From: Actinacidiphila guanduensis
GTDB taxonomy: Bacteria; Actinomycetota; Actinomycetes; Streptomycetales; Streptomycetaceae
Reading direction: 5' to 3'
NCBI RefSeq assembly: GCF_900103985.1
Contig: NZ_FNIE01000016.1
Coordinates: 62,001-126,000, forward strand
DNA length: 64,000 bases
Every line of letters starts with the position of its first letter. Within the stretch, counting starts at the first letter, position 1. The translations under genes were made by a program, and so were the position numbers. The notes under the pieces are model-generated. The model saw nothing but the letters and a program-made list of their open reading frames with translations, was not told the origin of the DNA and ran no database searches. This document shows, one piece after another, positions 16,480 through 24,954 of the stretch.

Positions 16480-17199
16480 CTAGAGCGCCTTCGCCGCCTT
16501 GCGCCCCGCCCTCGCGCGCAGCCGCAGCAGCGTGCCCGGGCGGTTGGTGGTGATCGCGTCCACGCCCGCGCCGATCAGCCGGGACATCGACAGCCGCCAG
16601 TCCGCCGTCCAGGCCGACACCAGCAGGCCCCGCTCGTGCGCCCAAGCGACCGCCTCGGCGTCGGCCAGGGGGAAACGCAGGTTGAGCCAGCGCGGGGCCA
16701 GCCCCGCCAGCACGGCGTCGGCGGGCCGCGCGGAGGTCTTCCACGTCATGGCGATCTCCGCGTCCGGCACCAGGGCGCGGACCTCGTGCATGGCCGCCAT
16801 GCCGCCGCAGTAGTAGACGCGTGCGGCGGCCCCCGCCTCCGCCACGGCCGCGACCGCGGGCCCGGCCTGCTCGGGCCCGGTGAGGTCCACCATCATCCGG
16901 GCCGCGCCCCCGTGCCGCAGCAGCTCGGCCAGGGCGTCGGCGAAGGAGGGCACACCGCCGCCGGTCGCCTCGGCCAGCTCCTCGGCGGTCAGCGAGCCGA
17001 CGGAGGCGTCGACCTCCCACAGCCGCTCCAGCGTCGGGTCGTGCAGCAGCACCGGCTGACCGTCCCTGGTCAGCCGCACGTCGACCTCGACGGCGTCCAC
17101 GCCCCTGCCCAGCGCCGAGCGGATCGACGCCAGGGTGTTCTCCCGATGCTCGTAAGGGTCGCCGCGATGACCGACGACGCTTACCTGCCGCAGCGCCAT
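16480..17199 (-). CDS. Glycerophosphodiester phosphodiesterase family protein
   Basis: A TIM-barrel GDPD that hydrolyses glycerophosphodiesters to glycerol 3-phosphate and an alcohol. The ATG at 17199 gives 239 aa. The catalytic signature is complete: VVGHRGDPYEHRENT with the first catalytic His and Arg, EVDVRLTRDGQPVLLHDPTLER with the metal-binding Glu/Asp and second His, and the C-terminal SAWTADW and GAGVDAITTNRPG. No signal peptide is present, so it is probably cytosolic and acts on short deacylated lipids. The start is four bases from the stop of the deaminase gene, indicating co-transcription, though no functional link between the two is evident. Confidence 0.9.
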   Translation of the reverse strand: MALRQVSVVGHRGDPYEHRENTLASIRSALGRGVDAVEVDVRLTRDGQPVLLHDPTLERLWEVDASVGSLTAEELAEATGGGVPSFADALAELLRHGGAARMMVDLTGPEQAGPAVAAVAEAGAAARVYYCGGMAAMHEVRALVPDAEIAMTWKTSARPADAVLAGLAPRWLNLRFPLADAEAVAWAHERGLLVSAWTADWRLSMSRLIGAGVDAITTNRPGTLLRLRARAGRKAAKAL

Positions 17200-17203
17200 G
17201 CCG

Positions 17204-18310
17204 TCAGGACCGCGCGGCCGGGACGCCGCCGTGGCCGGTGCCGAAGCCCGCGGCATAGGCGTCGATCTCGGCAGAGAGCCGCGCCTTGCCCGCGCTGTCC
17301 AGGAACGAGGCCCGCACGGCGTTCTTCGCCAGCTCGGCCACCCCGGCCCGGTCCAGCCCCAGCAGCCGGGCCGCGACCGCGTACTCGGTGTTCAGGTCGG
17401 TGCCGAACATCGGCGGGTCGTCGCTGTTGACGGTGACCAGCACCCCGGCGTCGACCATCGCCCGGATCGGATGCTCCTCCAGCGAGGGCACCACCCGGGT
17501 GGCGATGTTGGACGTCGGGCAGACCTCCAGCGGGACCGCGTGCTCGGCCAGGTGCTCCAGCAGCCGCGGGTCCTGCGGGGCGCTGGTGCCGTGGCCGATC
17601 CGCTCGGCGCCCAACACGTTCAGCGCATCCCAGATCGTCTGCGGCCCGGTCGCCTCACCCGCGTGCGGCACGCTGTGCAGGCCCGCGGCCCTGGCCCGGT
17701 CGAAGTACGGCTTGAACTGCGGCCGTGGCACGCCGATCTCGGGCCCGCCCAGGCCGAAGGAGACCAGCCCCTCGGGTGCGAGGTCCACCGCCAGGTGAGC
17801 GGTCTCCTCGGCCGACGCCAGCCCCGCCTCGCCGGGGATGTCGAAGCACCAGCGCAGCTGCACCCCGAGTTCGGCCTCGGCCGCCTTGCGCGCGTCCTCG
17901 ATCGCCTCCATGAACGCCTGCTCGGGGATGCCGCGCCGGGTCGAGGAGTAGGGGGTGACGGTCAGTTCGGCGTAGCGGATGTTCTGCCGGGCCATGTCGC
18001 GGGCCACCTCGAAGGTGAGCAACCGTACGTCCTCGGCGTCCCGGATCAGGTCCACCACCGACAGGTAGACCTCGATGAAGTGCGCGAAGTCGCGGAAGGT
18101 GAAGAACTCCGCGAGCGCCGCCGGGTCGGCCGGCACCTTCGAGCCCGGGTGGCGCGCGGCCAGCTCCGCCACGATCCGCGGGGAGGCCGAGCCCACGTGG
18201 TGGACGTGCAGCTCCGCCTTGGGCAGCCCGGCGACGAAGGCGTCCAGGCCGGTGCCGTCGGCGGTCCCGGCGTGCGGGGCCGTGGCGGGTCCGGGTGCGG
18301 TCTCGGGCAT
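17204..18310 (-). CDS. COG1816 adenosine-deaminase-like enzyme, likely aminodeoxyfutalosine deaminase
   Basis: A metal-dependent amidohydrolase-fold purine deaminase, 368 aa, ATG at 18310 with GGGAGG 10-15 bases upstream. Metal and catalytic motifs are AELHVHHVGS (His35, His37), FDIPGE, HAGEATGPQTIWDAL (His and Glu), ERIGHGTS, and TVNSDDPPMFGT (two Asp). The HVHHVGSASP segment differs from classical adenosine deaminases (HLHLDG). From memory, the Streptomyces avermitilis COG1816 protein Sav2595 from this chromosomal region was shown to deaminate 6-aminodeoxyfutalosine, a step of the futalosine menaquinone pathway. I infer that role here. Plain adenosine deaminase remains possible. Confidence 0.75.
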   Translation of the reverse strand: MPETAPGPATAPHAGTADGTGLDAFVAGLPKAELHVHHVGSASPRIVAELAARHPGSKVPADPAALAEFFTFRDFAHFIEVYLSVVDLIRDAEDVRLLTFEVARDMARQNIRYAELTVTPYSSTRRGIPEQAFMEAIEDARKAAEAELGVQLRWCFDIPGEAGLASAEETAHLAVDLAPEGLVSFGLGGPEIGVPRPQFKPYFDRARAAGLHSVPHAGEATGPQTIWDALNVLGAERIGHGTSAPQDPRLLEHLAEHAVPLEVCPTSNIATRVVPSLEEHPIRAMVDAGVLVTVNSDDPPMFGTDLNTEYAVAARLLGLDRAGVAELAKNAVRASFLDSAGKARLSAEIDAYAAGFGTGHGGVPAARS

Positions 18311-18439
18311 GCGGGGGTCCTCCCGTGGCGGTGCGATGCGGCGCAGGTCTGCGCCGCTCATCGTAGTGCGCGGTCCCGGCCGCCCCTCCCGTCGCTCCAC
18401 AGACGGCCGGATCACAGAATTCGTCGCGTAACCAAAAGG

Positions 18440-18483
18440 CAACAACGGAATCCCTTGTTGAGGGCGCACTGCTCTGCCAGGAT
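18440..18483 (+). promoter_or_regulatory. Probable promoter of the polyamine transporter operon with overlapping dyad
   Basis: A -35 TTGTTG (18455-18460) and -10 CAGGAT (18478-18483) are separated by exactly 17 bp, predicting a start near 18490 and a leader of about 114 bases. The -35 is also the right arm of the inverted repeat CAACAA/TTGTTG (18440-18445 and 18455-18460), so a bound regulator would block it. Confidence 0.5.
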
Positions 18484-18603
18484 CGTCCACCAACCCAGGC
18501 TTCGACCACGCTGGCAACCGGATTCGCGACCCCGGCCGTACCTCCCGGCCGACCGATCCCCCCGGCTCCTTTCGGCCGGCCGCTCGGAAGGGCACCCCCA
18601 TCC

Positions 18604-19842
18604 ATGGAGTTGCACGAGACCCTCTCACCGCCCCAGTACGCGGCCATGGTGCGCAGCATGACCGGCGGCCGCGCCGCCCTCGGCCGCCGCTCGCTGCTGC
18701 GCGCCGCCGGGTTCGGCGCCCTGGCCGCCGCGGGCAGCACCGTGCTCGCCGGCTGCGGCATCCCCGCGGCCGGCCGCCAGGGCGCGACGGCCTCCACCGA
18801 CCACTCGGCGCAGGAGAAGGTGGTCGACTTCTCCAACTGGACCGAGTACATCGACGTCTCCGACGACGGCAAGCACCGCCCCACCCTGGACGCCTTCACC
18901 AAGCGCACCGGGATCAAGGTGAAGTACACCGAGGACATCAACGACAACGTCGAGTTCTTCGGCAAGATCAAGCCGCAGCTGGCGGCGGGCCAGGACACCG
19001 GCCGTGACCTGATGGTGCTCACCGACTGGCTGGCCGGCCGCATGATCCGGCTCGGCTGGGTGCAGCAGCTGGACTCCGCCAACCTGCCGCACGCCTACGC
19101 CAACCTGGAGCAGCGCTTCCGCAGCCCCGACTGGGACCCCGGCCGCGCCTACTCCTACCCCTGGCAGGGCATCGCCACCTGCATCGCCTACAACAAGAAG
19201 GCCACCGGCGGCCGCAAGGTCACCTCGATCTCCCAGCTGCTGGAGGACCGCTCGCTCAAGGGCCGCGTCGCCATGCTCTCCGAGATGCGCGACACCATCG
19301 GCATGACCCTGCTCGACATGGGCGAGCTGCCCGAGAAGGTCACCGACGACACCTTCGACGCCGCGGTCGCCCGCATCCAGAAGGCCGTGGACGCCCAGCA
19401 GATCCGCAAGTTCACCGGCAACGAGTACACCGACGGCCTCAGCAAGGGCGACATCGCCGCCTGCGTGGCCTGGGCCGGCGACCTCGTCCAGCTCCGCATC
19501 GACGACCCGGACATCGAGTACGTCTTCCCCGACTCCGGGTTCCTGTCCTCCACCGACAACCTGATGATCCCCGACAAGGCCCGGCACAAGACGAACGCCG
19601 AGCGGCTCATCGACTACTACTACGAACCCCCGGTCGCCGCGCAGCTGTCGGCGTACATCAACTACGTCTGCCCGGTCGCGGGGGTGCGGCCCTACCTGGC
19701 GAAGATCGACCCCTCGCTGGCCCGCAACCCGCTGATCCTCCCGGACGCGGCCATGGACGCCAAGACGCACACCTTCCGCTCGCTGAGCGATGCCGAGGAC
19801 TCGCGGTACGAGGAGAAGTTCTCCAAGCTCATCGGCGCCTGA
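18604..19842 (+). CDS. potD: Spermidine/putrescine ABC transporter substrate-binding lipoprotein
   Basis: A surface polyamine-binding lipoprotein of the PotD/PotF type, 412 aa from the ATG at 18604. The N terminus carries a twin-arginine signal, GRRSLLRAAGFGALAAAG, with Arg28-Arg29 and a lipobox LAGC (Cys51), so it is probably Tat-exported and lipidated. The mature chain has the family's start VVDFSNWTEYIDVSDDGKH, then VKYTEDINDNVEFFGKI, a Trp/Asp-rich ligand region (LMVLTDWLAGRMIRLGW) and SSTDNLMIPDKARH. It is first in the potDABC-oxidase operon, 32 bp before the ATPase gene. Specificity for putrescine versus spermidine cannot be read from the sequence. Confidence 0.9.
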   Translation: MELHETLSPPQYAAMVRSMTGGRAALGRRSLLRAAGFGALAAAGSTVLAGCGIPAAGRQGATASTDHSAQEKVVDFSNWTEYIDVSDDGKHRPTLDAFTKRTGIKVKYTEDINDNVEFFGKIKPQLAAGQDTGRDLMVLTDWLAGRMIRLGWVQQLDSANLPHAYANLEQRFRSPDWDPGRAYSYPWQGIATCIAYNKKATGGRKVTSISQLLEDRSLKGRVAMLSEMRDTIGMTLLDMGELPEKVTDDTFDAAVARIQKAVDAQQIRKFTGNEYTDGLSKGDIAACVAWAGDLVQLRIDDPDIEYVFPDSGFLSSTDNLMIPDKARHKTNAERLIDYYYEPPVAAQLSAYINYVCPVAGVRPYLAKIDPSLARNPLILPDAAMDAKTHTFRSLSDAEDSRYEEKFSKLIGA

Positions 19843-19874
19843 CCGCTTCCACCGCCCTTTGCGAGGACACCGTC

Positions 19875-21089
19875 ATGACGAGCCCCACCCCCGCCGCCGG
19901 CGACGCCGTGCGCCTGACCGGGACAGCCAAGTCCTACGGCGCCTTCACCGCCGTCCACCCGCTCGACCTCGCCGTGCCCGCGGGTTCCTTCTTCGCGCTG
20001 CTCGGCGCCTCCGGCTGCGGCAAGACCACCACCTTGCGGATGATCGCCGGGCTGGAGGCGCCGACCGCCGGCACCGTGCACCTCGGCGGCCAGGACGTCA
20101 CGGCCCTGCCGCCGTACAAGCGCCCGGTGAACACCGTCTTCCAGAACTACGCGCTCTTCCCGCACCTGGACGTCTACGAGAACGTCGCCTTCGGGCTGCG
20201 CAGGCGCGGCATCAAGTCGGTGCGGAAGCAGGTCGGCGAGATGCTCGACCTGGTGCAGCTCGGGCCGCTGGCCCGGCGCCGGCCGCACCAGCTCTCCGGC
20301 GGCCAGCAGCAGCGCGTCGCCGTCGCCCGCGCGCTGATCAACCGGCCGCAGGTGCTGCTGCTCGACGAGCCGCTGGGCGCGCTGGACCTCAAACTGCGCC
20401 GGCAGATGCAGCTGGAGCTCAAGCGCATCCAGACCGAGGTCGGCATCACCTTCGTGCACGTCACCCACGACCAGGAGGAGGCCATGACGATGGCCGACAC
20501 CGTCGCGGTGATGAACGCCGGCCGGGTCGAGCAGATGGGCGCCCCGGCCGACCTCTACGAGAACCCGGCCTCCACCTTCGTCGCCAACTTCCTGGGCACC
20601 TCCAACCTCATCGAGGCCGAGGTGGCCGGCGAAGAAGGCGGCACCCTGCACCTGACCTCCGGGGGCCTTCGGCTGTCGCTGCCGGCCGCCCGGTGCCGCG
20701 CGCAGGCCGCCGTCGGCGACCGGGTGCTCGCCGGGGTCCGCCCGGAGAAGATCACCCTGGCGCACCGCGACGACGAGGACGCGATACCCGCCGGCCGCAA
20801 CCGCGTCCCCGGCCGGATCGTGGACTCCAGCTTCATCGGGGTCTCCACCCAGTACGTGGTCGACAGCCCCGTCTGCCCCGACCTGGAGGTCTTCGTGCCC
20901 AATGTGGGCCGGGACGCGCGGCTGGCGCCCGGCGCCCCCGTCGTCCTGCACTGGGACCCCGAGCACACCTTCGGCCTGGACGCCCACCAGGACATCGACG
21001 CCGGGCTCGACGGGCTGGAGGCCGAGGCCCGCGGCGCCGCGCCCGAGCGCGCCGGGACCGCCGCGACCGCCGAGGAGGCGGCCGTATGA
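19875..21089 (+). CDS. potA: Polyamine ABC transporter ATP-binding protein
   Basis: The cytosolic ATPase of the polyamine importer, 404 aa. The ATG at 19875 follows GAGGAC. Walker A is GASGCGKTT, the signature LSGGQQQRVAVARAL and Walker B LLLDEPLGALD, with switch HVTHDQEEAMTMAD. The Q-loop is VFQNYALFPHLDV, classic for PotA. The C-terminal third (from about residue 240) is a TOBE regulatory domain containing GVRPEKITL, ending in an Ala/Glu-rich tail. The stop overlaps the next gene by four bases (ATGA). Confidence 0.95.
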   Translation: MTSPTPAAGDAVRLTGTAKSYGAFTAVHPLDLAVPAGSFFALLGASGCGKTTTLRMIAGLEAPTAGTVHLGGQDVTALPPYKRPVNTVFQNYALFPHLDVYENVAFGLRRRGIKSVRKQVGEMLDLVQLGPLARRRPHQLSGGQQQRVAVARALINRPQVLLLDEPLGALDLKLRRQMQLELKRIQTEVGITFVHVTHDQEEAMTMADTVAVMNAGRVEQMGAPADLYENPASTFVANFLGTSNLIEAEVAGEEGGTLHLTSGGLRLSLPAARCRAQAAVGDRVLAGVRPEKITLAHRDDEDAIPAGRNRVPGRIVDSSFIGVSTQYVVDSPVCPDLEVFVPNVGRDARLAPGAPVVLHWDPEHTFGLDAHQDIDAGLDGLEAEARGAAPERAGTAATAEEAAV

Positions 21090-22030
21090 CCGCCGCCGCC
21101 ACCGAACCGGCGCCGCCCGCCCTGCCGGCGCCGGCCGCCCCGCCGCCCGCGCTGCGCCGGGCCGCCGCCCGCCGCCGCAGGACCCCGTACCTGCTGCTGA
21201 TCGCCGGCGTCGCCTGGCTGCTGGTCTTCTTCGTGGCCCCGATGATCTACCAGGCGTCCACCTCGGTGCAGACCGGCGACCTGGAGGACGGCTTCAAGGT
21301 CACCTGGCACTTCGCCACCTACTGGGACGCCCTGACCGCGTACTGGCCGCACTTCGTGCGTTCGCTGGTCTACTCCGGCATCGCCACCGCGCTGTGCCTG
21401 CTGATCGGCTACCCGCTGGCGTACACCATCGCCTTCCGGGCCGGCCGGTGGCGCAACGTGGTGCTGGTCCTGGTGATCGCGCCCTTTTTCACCAGCTTCC
21501 TCATCCGCACCCTCGCCTGGGAGACGATCCTCGCCGACCAGGGCCCCGTGGTGTCCTTCCTCAACGACATCCACCTGCTGGACGCCACCTCCTGGCTGGG
21601 CGTCACCCAGGGCCACCGGGTGCTGGCCACCCCGCTCGCGGTGGTGTGCGGCCTGACCTACAACTTCCTGCCGTTCATGATCCTGCCGCTGTACACCTCG
21701 CTGGAGCGGGTGGACGGCCGGCTGCACGAGGCGGCCGGCGACCTGTACGCCACCCCGTTCACCACCTTCCGCAAGGTGACCTTCCCGCTGTCCATGCCCG
21801 GCGTGGTGGCCGGCACCCTGCTGACCTTCATCCCCGCCGCCGGCGACTACATCAACGCCGAGTTGCTGGGCTCCACCAACCAGCAGATGATCGGCAACGT
21901 CATCGAGTCGCAGTTCTTGCGGGTGCTGGACTACCCGACCGCCGCCGCCCTGTCCTTCATCCTGATGGCGGCCATCCTGCTGATCGTCAGCCTCTACATC
22001 CGCCGCGCCGGAACGGAGGAGCTGGTCTGA
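21086..22030 (+). CDS. potB: Polyamine ABC transporter permease, PotB type
   Basis: An inner-membrane permease, 314 aa, ATG at 21086 overlapping potA and preceded by GAGGAGG. After a 35-residue Pro/Ala-rich cytosolic start there are six transmembrane helices, beginning with LLLIAGVAWLLVFFVAPMIY. The EAA loop that docks to the ATPase reads LHEAAGDLYATPFTTFRKVTFP. The segment IAPFFTSFLIRTLAWETIL is typical of PotB/PotH. It pairs with PotC, whose start overlaps this stop (TGATG). Confidence 0.93.
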   Translation: MTAAATEPAPPALPAPAAPPPALRRAAARRRRTPYLLLIAGVAWLLVFFVAPMIYQASTSVQTGDLEDGFKVTWHFATYWDALTAYWPHFVRSLVYSGIATALCLLIGYPLAYTIAFRAGRWRNVVLVLVIAPFFTSFLIRTLAWETILADQGPVVSFLNDIHLLDATSWLGVTQGHRVLATPLAVVCGLTYNFLPFMILPLYTSLERVDGRLHEAAGDLYATPFTTFRKVTFPLSMPGVVAGTLLTFIPAAGDYINAELLGSTNQQMIGNVIESQFLRVLDYPTAAALSFILMAAILLIVSLYIRRAGTEELV

Positions 22031-22827
22031 TGCGCCCGACCCGCTGGCTGCGCCGCAACCTCGTGGTGATCGCGGGCGTCCTCGCCCTGATCTACCTCAT
22101 GGTGCCCAACCTGGTGGTCCTCGCCTTCTCCTTCAACAAGCCCAAGGGCCGCTTCAACTACACCTGGAACCACTTCTCCACCGACGCCTGGCAGCACCCC
22201 TGCGGCGTCGCCGGCATGTGCGGCTCGCTGACCCTCAGCCTGAAGATCGCCGTCTACGCCACCATCGGCGCCACCGTGCTCGGCACCATGACCGCCTTCG
22301 CGCTCGCCCGCTACCGCTTCCGCGGCCGGGCCGCCACGAACATGCTGATCTTCCTGCCGATGGCGATGCCCGAGGTGGTGATGGGCGCCTCGCTCGGCAC
22401 CCTCTTCCTCAACATGCGCATCCGGTTCGGCTTCTGGACGATCCTCATCGCGCACATCATGTTCTGCCTGAGCTTCGTGGTCACGGCCGTGAAGGCCCGC
22501 GTGATGAGCATGGACCCGCGGCTGGAGCAGGCCGCGCAGGACCTGTACGCGACGCCGGCGCAGACCTTCTACCGGATCACGCTGCCGCTGGCCGCGCCCG
22601 GCATCGCCGCCGGCGCCCTGCTGTCCTTCGCGCTGTCCTTCGACGACTACATCATCACCAGCTTCAACGCCGGCAACAGCGTCACCTTCCCGATGTTCGT
22701 GTGGGGTTCGGCCCAGCGCGGCACCCCGGTGCAGGTCAACGTGATCGGCACGGCGATGTTCGTGCTCGCGGTGGTGCTGGTGCTGGCCGGGCAACTGGCC
22801 GGCGGACGCAGGAGGGCCCGTGGCTGA
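22030..22827 (+). CDS. potC: Polyamine ABC transporter permease, PotC type
   Basis: The second permease of the importer, 265 aa, ATG at 22030 overlapping the potB stop by one base, with GGAGGAG upstream. Six helices are visible, starting NLVVIAGVLALIYLMVPNLVVLAFSF (key residues only: YLMVPNLVVLAFSFNKP). The EAA loop is LEQAAQDLYATPAQTFYRITLP, and SFDDYIITSF is the PotC/PotI signature. It overlaps the flavin oxidase gene by eight bases, so transport and first catabolic step are coupled in translation. Confidence 0.93.
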   Translation: MRPTRWLRRNLVVIAGVLALIYLMVPNLVVLAFSFNKPKGRFNYTWNHFSTDAWQHPCGVAGMCGSLTLSLKIAVYATIGATVLGTMTAFALARYRFRGRAATNMLIFLPMAMPEVVMGASLGTLFLNMRIRFGFWTILIAHIMFCLSFVVTAVKARVMSMDPRLEQAAQDLYATPAQTFYRITLPLAAPGIAAGALLSFALSFDDYIITSFNAGNSVTFPMFVWGSAQRGTPVQVNVIGTAMFVLAVVLVLAGQLAGGRRRARG

Positions 22828-24247
22828 CCCCGCTTCCGGCGGCATCCCCGACCTGGCCGCCGCCCGCAGCCTCGCCGGCGCCCGGCCCGTCCCGTACTGG
22901 CTGGACGACCCCGCCCGGCCGCAGCCGCAGCCGGCGCTCGCCGGGCAGGAGGAGTGCGACCTGGTCGTGGTCGGCGGCGGCTACAGCGGGCTGTGGACGG
23001 CGCTGCTGGCCAAGGAGCGCGACCCGGGATGCGAGGTCGTGCTCGTCGAGGCGGACCGCGTCGGCTCGGCCGCCTCCGGGCGCAACGGCGGCTTCTGCGC
23101 CGCCAGCCTCACCCACGGCCCCGCCAACGGCCTGGCCCGCTGGCCCGAGGAGTTCGCCGCCCTCCAGGCGCTGGGCGAGCGGAACCTCGACGCCATCGAG
23201 GAGGCGGTGCAACGCCACGACCTGGACTGCGAGTTCGAGCGGACCGGCGAGATCGACACCGCCACCGCACCCCACCAGGTCGACGAACTGCGCGCCACCG
23301 CGGCCAGTGCCGCCGAGCACGGCCTGGACCTGGAGTTCCTCGACCGCGACCAGGTCCGCGCCCAGGTCGACTCGCCCACCTTCCTCGCGGGCCTGTACGA
23401 CCGCCGCGGTGTCGCCATGCTGCACCCGGCCAAGCTCGCCTGGGGCCTGCAGCGCGCCGCCGCCCGCGCGGGCGTGCGCGTCTACGAGAACACCCCCGCG
23501 ACCGCGCTCTCCCGCTTTGGCGCGGGCATCGCGGTGCGCACCCCCTACGGCAGGGTGCTCGCCCGTCAGGCCGCCCTGGGCACGGGGGTATTCCCCTCGC
23601 TGCTGCGCCGGGTCCGCGCCTACACCGTGCCCGTCTACGACTACGCGCTGACCACCGAGCCGCTCACCGCCGAGCAGCGCGCCGCGATCGGCTGGCGCGG
23701 CCGGCAGGGGCTGGCCGACAGCGCGAACCGCTTCCACTACTTCCGGCTCACCGCGGACGACCGGATCCTGTGGGGCGGCTTCGACACGGTCTACCCGCGC
23801 CGGGGCCGGATGAGCGCGGCCTACGACCGCCGCCCGCAGACGCATCTGCGGCTCGCCCGGCACTTCTTCGCCTGCTTCCCGCAACTGGCGGGCGTGCGCT
23901 TCAGCCACGCCTGGGGCGGCGCGATCGACACCTGCACCCGCTTCTCGCCGTTCTTCGGCACCGGCCTCGGCGGCCGGGTCGCCTACGCGGCCGGCTACAC
24001 CGGGCTCGGCGTCGGCGCCACCCGCTTCGGCGCCGAGGTGATGCTCGACCTGCTGGCCGGGCGGCCCACCGAGCGCACCGCACCCGCGATGGTGCGCGAG
24101 AAGCCGCTGCCCTTCCCGCCCGAGCCGCTGGCCACCGCGGGGATCGGGCTGACCCAGTGGTCACTCGCCCGCGCCGACCGTACCGGCGGCCACCGCAACC
24201 TGTGGCTGCGGGCGCTGGACCGGGTCGGCCTGGGCTTCGACTCATGA
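22820..24247 (+). CDS. FAD-dependent amine oxidase, PuuB-like (gamma-glutamylputrescine oxidase type)
   Basis: A DAO-family flavin oxidoreductase, 475 aa, GTG at 22820 behind GGAGGG. The Rossmann FAD site is LVVVGGGYSGLWTALLAKE, with VLVEADRVGSAASGRNGGF around the isoalloxazine site. FACFPQLAGVRFSHAWGG and GYTGLGVGATRFGAEVMLDL close the FAD pocket in PuuB/OrdL-like enzymes. Its fusion into the pot operon argues that it oxidises an imported polyamine or its gamma-glutamyl derivative. No gamma-glutamylpolyamine synthetase gene lies in this window, so whether the substrate is glutamylated is open. Confidence 0.85.
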   Translation: MADPASGGIPDLAAARSLAGARPVPYWLDDPARPQPQPALAGQEECDLVVVGGGYSGLWTALLAKERDPGCEVVLVEADRVGSAASGRNGGFCAASLTHGPANGLARWPEEFAALQALGERNLDAIEEAVQRHDLDCEFERTGEIDTATAPHQVDELRATAASAAEHGLDLEFLDRDQVRAQVDSPTFLAGLYDRRGVAMLHPAKLAWGLQRAAARAGVRVYENTPATALSRFGAGIAVRTPYGRVLARQAALGTGVFPSLLRRVRAYTVPVYDYALTTEPLTAEQRAAIGWRGRQGLADSANRFHYFRLTADDRILWGGFDTVYPRRGRMSAAYDRRPQTHLRLARHFFACFPQLAGVRFSHAWGGAIDTCTRFSPFFGTGLGGRVAYAAGYTGLGVGATRFGAEVMLDLLAGRPTERTAPAMVREKPLPFPPEPLATAGIGLTQWSLARADRTGGHRNLWLRALDRVGLGFDS

Positions 24248-24258
24248 AGCCCCATTGG

Positions 24259-24274
24259 TGTGACCTGAATCACA
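24259..24274. promoter_or_regulatory. CRP-consensus site TGTGA-N6-TCACA
   Basis: TGTGACCTGAATCACA is a perfect match to the classical CRP half-sites with correct 6-base spacing. It lies 12 bases past the oxidase stop and about 93 bases before the next start. Streptomyces encodes a Crp protein, so control of the 24367 gene by cAMP-Crp or another CRP/FNR member is plausible but unproven. Confidence 0.45.
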
Positions 24275-24366
24275 ACCGATGAGTAGTGAAACCCGCGTAA
24301 GGACCCGCGGTCCCCGGTGTCCCTCCCGTGACGGCAGACGCCATGGGAGGGACAGGAGGTCCGCAG

Positions 24367-24816
24367 ATGGCCGGTGCTGGCGCGAGGACCGCGGTGGATT
24401 GGCTGGTGTCGGCGGCAGCCGACCCGCAGGGGACCCGCTTCGAATGGGAGCGCAACCCGCTCGGGGTGGTCCTGCTGCCGGCGGGCCGGCTGTGGGACGT
24501 GCTCATCCTGCCCGGCCGGATCGGCTACCCGACGCTCGACGTGCTCGGCCGCATGGCCGAGCAGCCGGGCCCGGTGCTGGCCGACTTCGGCGACGAGCGG
24601 ATGGGCTTCTTCGTACCGCCGGGCACCGCTGCGCGCTGGCTGGGCACCGGCGTGCGGGCCGTGGGGCGCGGCACCTGGATCGTGGTGCCCTACCCGGGGC
24701 GCCCGACCGGGGGAGTGCGCTGGCTGGTGCCGCCGGACGGCACCGGGCACCTCACCGACCCGGTGCTGCTGGAGCTCGCCATGCACGAGGCGGCCGCCAC
24801 GCTGGCCGGCGAGTAG
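24367..24816 (+). CDS. Small protein of unknown function
   Basis: 149 aa from the ATG at 24367, fixed by a perfect AGGAGGT at 24354-24360. An upstream ATG at 24343 lacks this. The protein is soluble, has no signal, and is rich in Trp, Gly and Pro turns: RFEWERNPLGVVLLPAGRLW, RMGFFVPPGTAARWLGTGVR, GGVRWLVPPDGTGHLTDPVL. The pattern of short beta segments recalls small actinobacterial proteins related to primase/polymerase N-terminal (Prim-Pol) domains, but I cannot point to catalytic residues and do not assign that role. It stands between the polyamine operon and a semialdehyde dehydrogenase, with a CRP-like site ahead. Confidence 0.7.
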   Translation: MAGAGARTAVDWLVSAAADPQGTRFEWERNPLGVVLLPAGRLWDVLILPGRIGYPTLDVLGRMAEQPGPVLADFGDERMGFFVPPGTAARWLGTGVRAVGRGTWIVVPYPGRPTGGVRWLVPPDGTGHLTDPVLLELAMHEAAATLAGE

Positions 24817-24954
24817 CCCGCCGGCAGCCGACCGGCCCGCGCGCGGTGCTTGTGGGCCGGCGCCGCCCGTAGTGACACTGTCCGGACGACCCGTCCGGCG
24901 GGACCCGGGGCACCCGGCCCGGGACGACGCGAACCGAGCAGAAGGAGCCGTGCC

